A stretch of DNA of 64,000 bases from Arhodomonas sp052060015 (GTDB taxonomy: Bacteria > Pseudomonadota > Gammaproteobacteria > Nitrococcales > Nitrococcaceae): assembly GCF_052060015.1 (NCBI RefSeq), contig NZ_JBPODZ010000001.1, forward strand, positions 186,001-250,000. The letters run 5' to 3'. A program made the position numbers and the translations under genes. Below are positions 57,049 to 64,000 of this stretch, in pieces (position 1 is the first letter of the stretch; every line of letters begins with the position of its first letter). The notes below the pieces were generated by a model. The model searched no databases. It was not told the DNA's origin and saw only the letters and a program-made list of their open reading frames with translations.

Positions 57049-57873
57049 ATGAGGCGGAGTGCCATGGCGGTGATGCTGGCAGGGCTGTTGACGGCGTTGC
57101 CGGTGGCGGCAGGCGAGATCACCCTGGACGGGGAACCGGTGCAGGGTGCGTTGGTCACCGGTACCCTGACCCCCGGGAATGGCGCGCTGGAGGTGGATGG
57201 CCGGCCGGTCCAGATCGCCGGCGATGGACGCTTCGTATTCGGCCTGGACCGGGATGCCGACGAGCGCACCGAGCTGGTGGCGGAATGGCCGGATGGCGAG
57301 CGCCTCCGCCGGGCGCTGGACGTGGCCTCCCGCGACTACGAGATCCAGCGCATCGACGGGCTGCCGCCGAGCAAGGTCACGCCCAGCGAGGAGGATCTGC
57401 AGCGCATCCGCCGTGAGGCGGCGATGGTGCGCGAGGCGCGCCGGCGTGACGACCCGCGCACCGATTTCACCGGCGAGTGGCGTTGGCCGTTGCACGGGAC
57501 CATTACGGGCGTGTATGGCAGCCAGCGCATCCTGAACGGCGAGCCGCGCCGGCCCCACTACGGGATCGATATCGCCGCGCCCAGCGGCACGCCGGTGGTG
57601 GCGCCGGCGGACGGGGTCGTCACCCTGGTCCACGAGGACATGTTCTTCTCCGGTGGCACCCTGCTGCTGGACCATGGCCACGGCGTCTCTTCGGCCTTCC
57701 TCCATCTCTCGGCCATCCACGTTGCCGAGGGCGAGCGGGTACGCCAGGGGGAGACCATTGCCGAGGTGGGGGCCACCGGCCGGGTCACCGGGGCACATCT
57801 CGACTGGCGGATGAACTGGTTCGACCGCCGGGTGGACCCGTCGTCGCTGGTGCCGCCGATGCCGGGGAGCTGA
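57049..57873 (+). CDS. Secreted M23-family (LytM-type) peptidoglycan peptidase
   Basis: 274 residues with a signal peptide (cleavage near V-A-A-G). An N-terminal beta domain (about 25-100) precedes the M23 domain. H-Y-G-I-D-I-A-A-P supplies the first His and Asp zinc ligands, and T-G-A-H-L-D-W-R the H-x-D/H pair. Common M23 proteins have H-L-H, here H-L-D, a variant also found in related proteobacterial enzymes, so activity remains likely. It cuts cross-links or stem peptides of peptidoglycan. GGAGAGG precedes the ATG; the next gene starts 11 bp after its end. Confidence 0.88.
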   Translation: MRRSAMAVMLAGLLTALPVAAGEITLDGEPVQGALVTGTLTPGNGALEVDGRPVQIAGDGRFVFGLDRDADERTELVAEWPDGERLRRALDVASRDYEIQRIDGLPPSKVTPSEEDLQRIRREAAMVREARRRDDPRTDFTGEWRWPLHGTITGVYGSQRILNGEPRRPHYGIDIAAPSGTPVVAPADGVVTLVHEDMFFSGGTLLLDHGHGVSSAFLHLSAIHVAEGERVRQGETIAEVGATGRVTGAHLDWRMNWFDRRVDPSSLVPPMPGS

Positions 57874-57884
57874 GGGAGCGAGCC

Positions 57885-59663
57885 ATGAGTTACACCGCGC
57901 CGACGCGCCACATGCGCTATCTCATCGACGAGGTGCTGGGGCTGGAGGGCATCGCCGCCCTCCCCGGTTACGAGGAGGCCACCCCGGATACGGTCACCAC
58001 GGTACTCGAGGAGGCGGCCCGCTTCGCCGCCGGCGAGTTGGCCCCCCTGAACGCTCCAGGGGACCGCGCAGGCGCCCGGCTGGCCGATGGCCGCGTCACC
58101 GTCCCGGAAGGCTTCGCCGAGGCCTATCGGGCCTATGTCGAGGCGGGCTGGAACGGTATCGCCTGCGACCCGGACCACGGGGGCATGGGCCTGCCCAACC
58201 TGGTCGCTACCGCCACCCAGGAGATGTGGCAGTCCGCCAACCTGGCACTTTCCCTATGCCCCATGCTCACCGCCGGGGCCATCGAGGCGCTGACACGCCA
58301 TGGCAGCGAGGATCAGAAGGCGCTCTACCTTAGCCGGCTGGTGAGCGGCGAGTGGACCGGCACCATGGTCCTCACCGAGCCCCAGGCGGGCACCGATCTC
58401 GGTGCCATCCGCACCCGCGCCGAACGCGACGGCGATGCCTACCGCCTGTTCGGCCAGAAGATCTACATCACCTGGGGCGAGCACGAGATGGCGGAGAACA
58501 TCATCCATCTGGTGCTCGCCCGTACCCCCGATGCGCCGGAGGGGGTGAAGGGTATCTCCATGTTCATCGTGCCCAAGTACCTGCCGGAGTCGGACGGCAG
58601 CCCGGGCGCCCGCAACGACCTCCAATGCGTGGGCCTGGAGGAGAAGCTCGGCATCCACGCGAGCCCCACCTGCACCATGGTCTTCGGCGAGGGCGCTGGG
58701 GCCGTGGGTTATCTGGTGGGCGAGGAGGGGCGTGGCCTCGAGTACATGTTCACCATGATGAACGAGGCCCGCCACAAGGTCGGCCTGCAGGGGCTGGCCA
58801 TCGGCGAGCGGGCCTACCAGCAGGCGGCGGCGTACGCGGCGGAGCGGGTGCAGGGGCGTACCGTCACCGGCGAGGCGGGCATCGTCGGCCATCCGGATGT
58901 GCGCCGGATGCTGCTCACCATGAAGGCCGCCAACGAGGCCATGCGGGCGCTGGCCTATGCCGGCGCCGCCGCCATGGACCGGGCCCGCCGTTCTACGGAC
59001 GGCCACGAACGCCGCCGCCAACAGGCGCGGGCGGATTTGCTCATCCCGGTGGTGAAGGCCTGGTCCACGGAGATGGGCATCGAGGTGGCCTCCACCGGGA
59101 TCCAGGTCCACGGCGGCATGGGCTATATCGAGGAGACCGGTGCCGCCCAGTACCTGCGCGACGTGCGCATCGCCGCCATCTACGAGGGCACCAACGGTGT
59201 CCAGGCCAATGACTTCATGGGCCGCAAGCTGCTGCGCGACGGTGGCGCGGCCATGCACGCCCTGCTCGACGAGATGGCCGCGGACGTGGAGGGTCTCGGT
59301 GACTACGCCTCGGAGGCACTCTCCGAGGTGGGCAGTGCGGTGGTGGCGGCCGTATCCGATCTGCGCCGCAGCACCGACTGGGCGTTGCGGGAGGGCGGGG
59401 ATCCGGCCACCGCTGGGGGTGCGGCCTTCCCGTTGCTGATGCAGGCCGGATTTACCGCCGGCGGCTGGTTGCTGGCGCGCTGCGCCCGGATCTCCGCCGA
59501 CCGGGCGGAGGGTGGTGATGCCTTCCACCAGGCCCGACTGGAGGTCGCGCGCTTCTACGCCGCCCACCTGCTGCCCCGGGCTGCCGCCTATGGCCGCGCG
59601 GCGCGTACACCAGGTAGTGTGGTCGCGGGCGTCCCCACCGCCACCGTGACGGGGGAGCTGTGA
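57885..59663 (+). CDS. Acyl-CoA dehydrogenase with extended C-terminal domain
   Basis: 592 residues, longer than plain acyl-CoA dehydrogenases (about 380) because of a C-terminal domain (residues 470-592). FAD/substrate parts: M-V-L-T-E-P-Q-A-G-T-D-L-G near residue 160, G-Q-K-I-Y-I-T-W-G, and A-I-Y-E-G-T-N-G-V-Q-A-N-D with the catalytic-base Glu region. Length and layout match the family containing DmdC (3-methylmercaptopropionyl-CoA dehydrogenase). That specificity is not shown by sequence alone. GGGAGCGAG precedes the ATG. An enoyl-CoA hydratase follows, giving two consecutive beta-oxidation steps. Confidence 0.88.
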   Translation: MSYTAPTRHMRYLIDEVLGLEGIAALPGYEEATPDTVTTVLEEAARFAAGELAPLNAPGDRAGARLADGRVTVPEGFAEAYRAYVEAGWNGIACDPDHGGMGLPNLVATATQEMWQSANLALSLCPMLTAGAIEALTRHGSEDQKALYLSRLVSGEWTGTMVLTEPQAGTDLGAIRTRAERDGDAYRLFGQKIYITWGEHEMAENIIHLVLARTPDAPEGVKGISMFIVPKYLPESDGSPGARNDLQCVGLEEKLGIHASPTCTMVFGEGAGAVGYLVGEEGRGLEYMFTMMNEARHKVGLQGLAIGERAYQQAAAYAAERVQGRTVTGEAGIVGHPDVRRMLLTMKAANEAMRALAYAGAAAMDRARRSTDGHERRRQQARADLLIPVVKAWSTEMGIEVASTGIQVHGGMGYIEETGAAQYLRDVRIAAIYEGTNGVQANDFMGRKLLRDGGAAMHALLDEMAADVEGLGDYASEALSEVGSAVVAAVSDLRRSTDWALREGGDPATAGGAAFPLLMQAGFTAGGWLLARCARISADRAEGGDAFHQARLEVARFYAAHLLPRAAAYGRAARTPGSVVAGVPTATVTGEL

Positions 59664-59692
59664 GAACACCGATGAACGGGGGAGGAAACGAC

Positions 59693-60460
59693 ATGGCCGC
59701 CGTAATGGAACAGGAGCTGACGCGCTCCCGGAACGACGAAGGGGTGCTCACCCTCACGCTCTGCCGGCCGGAGCGCTACAATCCGCTGACCCGTAGCCTC
59801 CTCGATGAGCTTCGCGGCATCCTCGAGGAAACGGCGACGGACGAGTCGGTGCGCGTGGTGGTCATCGCCGCCGAGGGCAAGGCGTTTTCCGCCGGTCATG
59901 ACCTCGCCGAGGTGCGCAGCGGCGAGAGCGAGGACGATCACCATGCGCTGTTCCAGGCCTGCAGTGACATGATGCTGGCCATCAACCGCCTGCCCCAGCC
60001 GGTGATCGCCCAGGTGCAGGGCATTGCCACCGGCGCCGGCTGCCAGCTGGTGGCCGCCTGCGACCTCGCCATCGCCGGCGAGTCCGCCCGGCTCGCCACC
60101 TCGGGGATCAACCTGGGGCTGTTCTGCGGGACCCCATCGGTGGCGGTGAGCCGGAATGTCTCGGCCAAGCGGGCCATGGAGATGCTGCTTACCGGGGAGT
60201 TCATCGACGCGGGCACCGCCGCGGAGATCGGGCTCATCAACCGTGCCGTCCCCGACGATGAGCTCGCCGCGGAGGTCCAGCGCCTCGCCTCGACCATCGC
60301 CTCCAAGAGCCCGGCGGCGCTGCGCCTCGGCAAGCAGCTGTTCTACCGCCAGCTGGGCATGGTCCTCCCGGAGGCCTATGCCGAGGCCAGCCGGACCATG
60401 GCCCGGAACATGATGGAGCCGGACGCGCAGAACGGGATCGATCGCTTCCTCAAGCGCTGA
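59693..60460 (+). CDS. Enoyl-CoA hydratase/isomerase family protein
   Basis: 255 residues. Crotonase fold with oxyanion-hole segments F-S-A-G-H-D-L-A-E-V near residue 63 and G-I-A-T-G-A-G-C-Q-L-V-A-A-C-D-L near residue 112. The Glu pair of true hydratases is not clear; the second position lies in N-L-G-L-F-C-G-T-P. It may thus have another crotonase activity. ATG 59693 is set by GGAGGAA 6 nt upstream. It follows the acyl-CoA dehydrogenase by 29 bp and is probably cotranscribed. Confidence 0.85.
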   Translation: MAAVMEQELTRSRNDEGVLTLTLCRPERYNPLTRSLLDELRGILEETATDESVRVVVIAAEGKAFSAGHDLAEVRSGESEDDHHALFQACSDMMLAINRLPQPVIAQVQGIATGAGCQLVAACDLAIAGESARLATSGINLGLFCGTPSVAVSRNVSAKRAMEMLLTGEFIDAGTAAEIGLINRAVPDDELAAEVQRLASTIASKSPAALRLGKQLFYRQLGMVLPEAYAEASRTMARNMMEPDAQNGIDRFLKR

Positions 60461-60469
60461 GATAGGGGG

Positions 60470-61204
60470 TTACGCCCCGATCATGAGCCATAGGCCGCCG
60501 GCGGCCAGGGCGAGCCCCGTGGCCTGTGCCAGGCGCCGCGGGGCGCCCACCACCTTCTCGGCCAGGATGAGCAGGGTCAGCAGCGCCATCCAGAGGATGT
60601 TCATCACCCCGAAGACGAACATCACCAGCATCAGCGCCCAGCAACAGCCGATACAGTAAAGCCCCTGTCGGAGCCCCAGGCGGAGCGCGGCCGACGAGCC
60701 GGGCGGCCAGCCGCCGGCGAGGAGGCCGAAGGGGCTGCGGCAGTAGCGCAGGCAGGATGCCTTCCAGGGGCTCCACTGGAAGGCGCCGGCGGCCAGCAGG
60801 ACGGCGCCCCCTAGCAGGGGGCTGTCCAGGTGCTTGGACGCCGAGAGCAACGACAGGGCGTGCAGGCCTTGTTGGGCCAAGGTCGCGGCGGCGGCGTAAC
60901 CGACCCAGGCGAGCAGGTAGCCGGCGGCGTAGAGATAGGGGCTGGCAGACCCACCGCCGAGCCGCTTTCGTTCATAGGCGGCGAATGCGGAGAGGTTTGG
61001 CAGTACCCCCGGTAGCATCATCGCCACCATCATTACGGACCACATGGTAAAGGTGGGGCCGAAGGGGATGTCCCGCGCCGGCATGGCCGGCATCATGCCG
61101 GCCATCCGGGTCATGTGGATCCAGGATACGGCGGCCAGGATGGCCATACTGCCGAGCAGGAGCCACTGCTGGCGAAAACGCGCCGAGGCCGTAAAGGTAC
61201 TCAT
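60470..61204 (-). CDS. DUF2182 integral membrane protein
   Basis: 244 residues with about seven helices. Met-rich start (M-T-R-M-A-G-M-M-P-A-M-P), M-W-S-V-M-M-V-A-M-M-L-P, W-S-P-W-K-A-S-C-L-R-Y-C, and G-L-Y-C-I-G-C-C-W are DUF2182 features. Clustered Met and Cys suggest copper or other soft-metal handling. GGGGAGG precedes the ATG. It is the second gene of an operon with DUF1326, a known pairing. Function not established. Confidence 0.88.
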   Translation of the reverse strand: MSTFTASARFRQQWLLLGSMAILAAVSWIHMTRMAGMMPAMPARDIPFGPTFTMWSVMMVAMMLPGVLPNLSAFAAYERKRLGGGSASPYLYAAGYLLAWVGYAAAATLAQQGLHALSLLSASKHLDSPLLGGAVLLAAGAFQWSPWKASCLRYCRSPFGLLAGGWPPGSSAALRLGLRQGLYCIGCCWALMLVMFVFGVMNILWMALLTLLILAEKVVGAPRRLAQATGLALAAGGLWLMIGA

Positions 61205-61231
61205 TGCGCAAACCTCCCCGGGCGGGCCGCT

Positions 61232-61837
61232 TCAGCCCGCCTGGTACTGGAACGGGGCGTAATAGGCGGTGCGGCCGTCCAGATCGAGCCGGATGCCGTG
61301 CCCCTCGTGGCGGACTGCCCGGGAGCGGGCCACGGTCAGGTCATTGCCGGGGGACACGGCCACCGGATGGCCGCTGATCCGCACCTCGTCGCCTGCCTGC
61401 CCTTCGATGGCCTCGATATCCGCGGTGCCGTGCTCGCCGATGCGCACACCCAGCCGCCGCCCGTCGGCGCTGAACGTCATCGGCGCGCGCTCCACGCCGA
61501 GGATCTCGCCCACGAAGGACGCCAGTACGGCCGGGTGGCCCCCGGCCTCGCCGCCGTAGATCCGCACCAGCGCTTCGTGCTGATCGCCGTCGGCGTCGTC
61601 GTCCACATAGACCACCACCTTCCAGTCGCCATCGGTCATGTTGCCGGGGGTGTGCAGCGCCATCGCCAGATTGAGGCCGTCAAGGCGTACCTCCCCGAAT
61701 CTGCCGTGCTCGATGTGCCAGGCCACCAGTGCGTCGCAGGTGCCCTCCGTGGGCTCGCCCCCGTAGAGGCAGGGGCAGGCGCCCTTGCAGGTGCAGGCCT
61801 CGAAGTAGGTGCCCTCGATGTGCCAGTCGGAAGCCAT
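61232..61837 (-). CDS. DUF1326 protein
   Basis: 201 residues from ATG 61837, preceded by GGAGGAGA. N-terminal E-A-C-T-C-K-G-A-C-P-C-L has four closely spaced cysteines, a likely metal site. The rest is a beta-rich domain with no signal peptide. It precedes DUF2182 by 27 bp on the same strand. The pair probably forms a soluble metal-binding protein plus membrane partner. Divergent from the STAND regulator. Confidence 0.88.
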   Translation of the reverse strand: MASDWHIEGTYFEACTCKGACPCLYGGEPTEGTCDALVAWHIEHGRFGEVRLDGLNLAMALHTPGNMTDGDWKVVVYVDDDADGDQHEALVRIYGGEAGGHPAVLASFVGEILGVERAPMTFSADGRRLGVRIGEHGTADIEAIEGQAGDEVRISGHPVAVSPGNDLTVARSRAVRHEGHGIRLDLDGRTAYYAPFQYQAG

Positions 61838-61992
61838 GATCGTCTCCTCCGTTGTGTTTCCGCGCACCACAGGTATAGCCCGTGGGGGCGGTGAGGGGGT
61901 GACCGGCGGATGAGGATTTCATGAGGAACGCCTGGCAGGGCGTCGCGCGACGATTACGCTTAACAGGAGAGGGCAATCGGGGGAATCGGCCC

Positions 61993-63948
61993 ATGCAAGT
62001 CGGGGAGTTGCTGGCGGACCGCTCCGCTGCCGATGCCGTCGGGCGTGAGATCGAGCTCGGTCGGTTGCGCGCCCTGTATCGGGGGGACGGCCCGCGGATC
62101 GCCCATATCCATGGCCTGCCGGGTATCGGGAAGTCGACGCTGCTGCGGTGCCTCCTGGCGGATGCGCGCCGGCGCGGCCTCGCCATCGTTCCCCTGGACT
62201 GCCGCGGTATCGAGCCTACCCCCGATTGCTTCCTGGAGGCGCTTGGTGAAGTGGCAGGGCTTTCGCCCGGCGCCCCCGAGCGCATGGCCGCGGGGCTGTC
62301 CGCCGCTGGAGTCCCCGTGCTGTTGGCGCTGGACGGGTTCGAGGTGTTCCGCCTGCTCGACGCCTGGCTGCGGATGCGCTTCATCCCCTACCTCCATGAC
62401 AACGCCCGGGTGGTCCTGGCGGGTCGGTATCCCCTGGCCCCCGGCTGGCTCTCCGGCGGCTGGGAGGAGCTCACCCTCGAGCTGTCCCTCGGGCCCCTGG
62501 CCCCCGCGGATGCGGTCGCGCTGCTGGGCCGTGATGGCGTCCCGCCGGCGCGGTGTCCTGACCTGGCTGCGGGGTTACACGGCCATCCCCTGGCCCTACG
62601 GCTCGCCGCCCATACCCTGGAAGGCCTGCGTGGCCCCGAGCTCGGGGAGGCGCCTTTGCAGCAGGTAATGGATATGCTCACGGGGATCTACCTGGAGGAG
62701 GTGCGTGAGCCGGTGCTGCGTCGGGTGATCGATGGGGCGGCGGTGATCCGGCGCGTTACCGTGCCATTACTCGCCGCCATGTTCCCCGATGTCGACGCAG
62801 AGGCGGCCTATGACGGTCTCCGGGATCTCCCGTTCACCGAAACGGCCGGTGATGGCCTGCGCGTCCACGAGGCCGTTCGCGACGCCCTGGCCCAGGCGCT
62901 GCGGGCACGGGACCCGCCGCGCTATCTGGAGTACCGCCAACGCGCCTGGGGCGCCCTGGCGGAGCAGGCGGCGGGGGCCGGCCGGCGGGATCTCTGGCGC
63001 TATACCGCGGACATGCTCTACCTCATCGAGAACCCGGTGTGCCGGGAGGCGTTCTTTCCGTCGGGGGCCACCCGGCTGTCCGTGGAACATGCCCAACGCG
63101 ACGACCACGCGGCCGTGCGGGCGATTATACGCTCCCAGGAGGGCAGGGACGGTGCACAGAGCCTGGAGCGGTGGCTCGGCCGGCACCCGGATGCCTTCAT
63201 GGTCGTTCGCGGCTGGCAGCAGGCCTGCGAGGGGTTTTGTTGCCGCTTCGTCGCGTCCGAGGTGGATCCGGCAGTACTGGCCGACGACCCGGTGGCGTCC
63301 GCCTGGCAGGAGCATCTCCGCAGCAATCCCATCCCCGCCGGGGCCACCGCGCTGTTCGTCCGTCGCTGGCTCGACGCGCGGCAGGGGGAACGCCCCGGTG
63401 AGGTGCAGGCCGCGGCCTGGCTGGATCTCAAGCGGACCTATATGGAGATGCGTCCGGGGCTGCGCCGGGTCTACCTGACCTTGAATGATTTGGTGCCGTA
63501 CGCCGGCGTGGCGGCGCAGCTCGGTTTCCGTGTGCTCCCGGAACCGGCCGTGAACCTGGACGGACGGACGTACCACACCGCCGTCCTGGATTTCGGGCCG
63601 GACTCCGTCGACGGCTGGTTGGCGGGGCTGGCGGCAGGCGAGCTCGGTCTCGAGCGGCCGCCGGAGATCGTCGACCGGGAGGGCCGGGAGCTGGTGGTGG
63701 ACGGGCAGCGGATCCCGCTGACACCGCTGGAGTTCGGCCTGCTGGCTTACCTGCGTGACCATGCGGGTCGGGCCGTTTCCCGGGAGACCCTCCTCCGCGA
63801 GGTCTGGGGCAGTAGTTACGCCGGGTGGAGCAACAAGGTCGATGCCGTGGTCGCCGCCCTCCGCCGGAAACTGGGTCCCTGGGCGGGTTGCATCCAGACG
63901 GTCACCGGGGTGGGATACCGCTATCGCGATCCCGGTCGCTCATCCTGA
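61993..63948 (+). CDS. STAND-type ATPase with C-terminal OmpR-like winged helix, putative regulator
   Basis: 651 residues from ATG 61993. The AAA/NB-ARC-like N-terminal domain has Walker A G-L-P-G-I-G-K-S-T near residue 45, Walker B V-L-L-A-L-D-G-F, and sensor R in V-V-L-A-G-R-Y. A G-H-P-L-A-L-R-L-A-A-H helix is typical of STAND proteins. The middle ends with V-Y-L-T-L-N-D-L and a G-F-R-V-L segment that looks GNAT-like. The last ~95 residues are a Trans_reg_C winged helix (L-T-P-L-E-F-G-L-L-A-Y-L, V-T-G-V-G-Y-R-Y). It lies 155 bp from the divergent DUF1326/DUF2182 operon, its probable target. Confidence 0.82.
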   Translation: MQVGELLADRSAADAVGREIELGRLRALYRGDGPRIAHIHGLPGIGKSTLLRCLLADARRRGLAIVPLDCRGIEPTPDCFLEALGEVAGLSPGAPERMAAGLSAAGVPVLLALDGFEVFRLLDAWLRMRFIPYLHDNARVVLAGRYPLAPGWLSGGWEELTLELSLGPLAPADAVALLGRDGVPPARCPDLAAGLHGHPLALRLAAHTLEGLRGPELGEAPLQQVMDMLTGIYLEEVREPVLRRVIDGAAVIRRVTVPLLAAMFPDVDAEAAYDGLRDLPFTETAGDGLRVHEAVRDALAQALRARDPPRYLEYRQRAWGALAEQAAGAGRRDLWRYTADMLYLIENPVCREAFFPSGATRLSVEHAQRDDHAAVRAIIRSQEGRDGAQSLERWLGRHPDAFMVVRGWQQACEGFCCRFVASEVDPAVLADDPVASAWQEHLRSNPIPAGATALFVRRWLDARQGERPGEVQAAAWLDLKRTYMEMRPGLRRVYLTLNDLVPYAGVAAQLGFRVLPEPAVNLDGRTYHTAVLDFGPDSVDGWLAGLAAGELGLERPPEIVDREGRELVVDGQRIPLTPLEFGLLAYLRDHAGRAVSRETLLREVWGSSYAGWSNKVDAVVAALRRKLGPWAGCIQTVTGVGYRYRDPGRSS

Positions 63949-64000
63949 ACGCCCCCCCAGTGCCCCTTCTCCCGGTGTAGACGCGAACCACGCAGTGGCC

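Noticed and set aside
57885..60460. DMSP demethylation genes dmdC-dmdD
   Set aside because: Length and order are suggestive, but no dmdB ligase is beside them and general beta-oxidation enzymes have the same look; no symbol given.

Overview
The window is high-GC chromosomal DNA from a gammaproteobacterium. The tRNA genes encode their CCA ends, Zur and ZnuACB are of the gammaproteobacterial type, and there are DamX-like, PhoPQ-like, TrmO and ThiI genes. Tetrathionate-forming thiosulfate dehydrogenase, several c-type cytochromes, a cyanide-insensitive bd oxidase, a betaine-type binding protein and many acidic proteins suggest a halophilic or halotolerant sulfur-oxidizing relative of the Ectothiorhodospiraceae. 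That placement is inference; no rRNA or marker phylogeny was available.

Layout. 1-6300: a CocE-type hydrolase cut by the window edge, a tandem ~170-bp repeat carrying REP-like palindromes, an apparently intact IS110-family element (2168-3432) inserted at the foot of one palindrome, then an ATP-grasp ligase and its upstream MFS exporter. 6313-10990: two c-type cytochromes, a Ca/Mn-type P-type ATPase and a rhodanese. 11053-14653: tRNA-Val, gltX, tRNA-Ala, damX-like and tRNA-Glu; the tRNAs have recognisable sigma70 promoters with 17-bp spacers. 14778-17560: tsdBA and an orphan glycine-betaine-type binding protein. 17582-23500: phosphoribosyltransferase, CBS protein, then an ATP-grasp/M20 peptidase/CocE hydrolase operon. 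23583-29494: cioAB-cydDC. 29574-42921: K+/H+ antiporter, cyclopropane synthase, a double-RCK K+ channel, several small membrane proteins, a Crp/Fnr regulator, a macro-domain protein, a DJ-1/PfpI pseudogene, dienelactone hydrolase and trmO. 42881-45162: DMT and MATE exporters. 45163-45974: small entericidin-like lipoprotein between two intergenic segments rich in DnaA-box-like sequences. 45975-53463: ribosome hibernation factor, aminotransferase, DUF423, DUF502, thiI, DksA-like protein and a PhoPQ-like two-component operon. 53544-56989: thiamine-binding protein, zur-znuACB. 57049-63948: M23 peptidase, acyl-CoA dehydrogenase/enoyl-CoA hydratase, and a DUF1326/DUF2182 operon divergent from a STAND-ATPase/winged-helix regulator.

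The most striking signal is in the 5' non-coding part of the IS110 element. It folds as two internal-loop hairpins. The first carries two guide segments matching the left and right halves of the actual insertion site, including a CT core. The second carries segments matching the element's own two ends. This is the layout of a bridge RNA, here apparently directed at the host's own REP-like repeat; an unoccupied copy of the target lies 170 bp upstream. Other leads: a GTGAC-N3-GTCAC inverted repeat shared by the cioAB promoter (at about -41) and a Crp/Fnr gene; two ATP-grasp ligase loci coupled to export or hydrolase genes; a cydD gene with no ordinary start codon; and a DnaA-box/AT-rich intergenic cluster.
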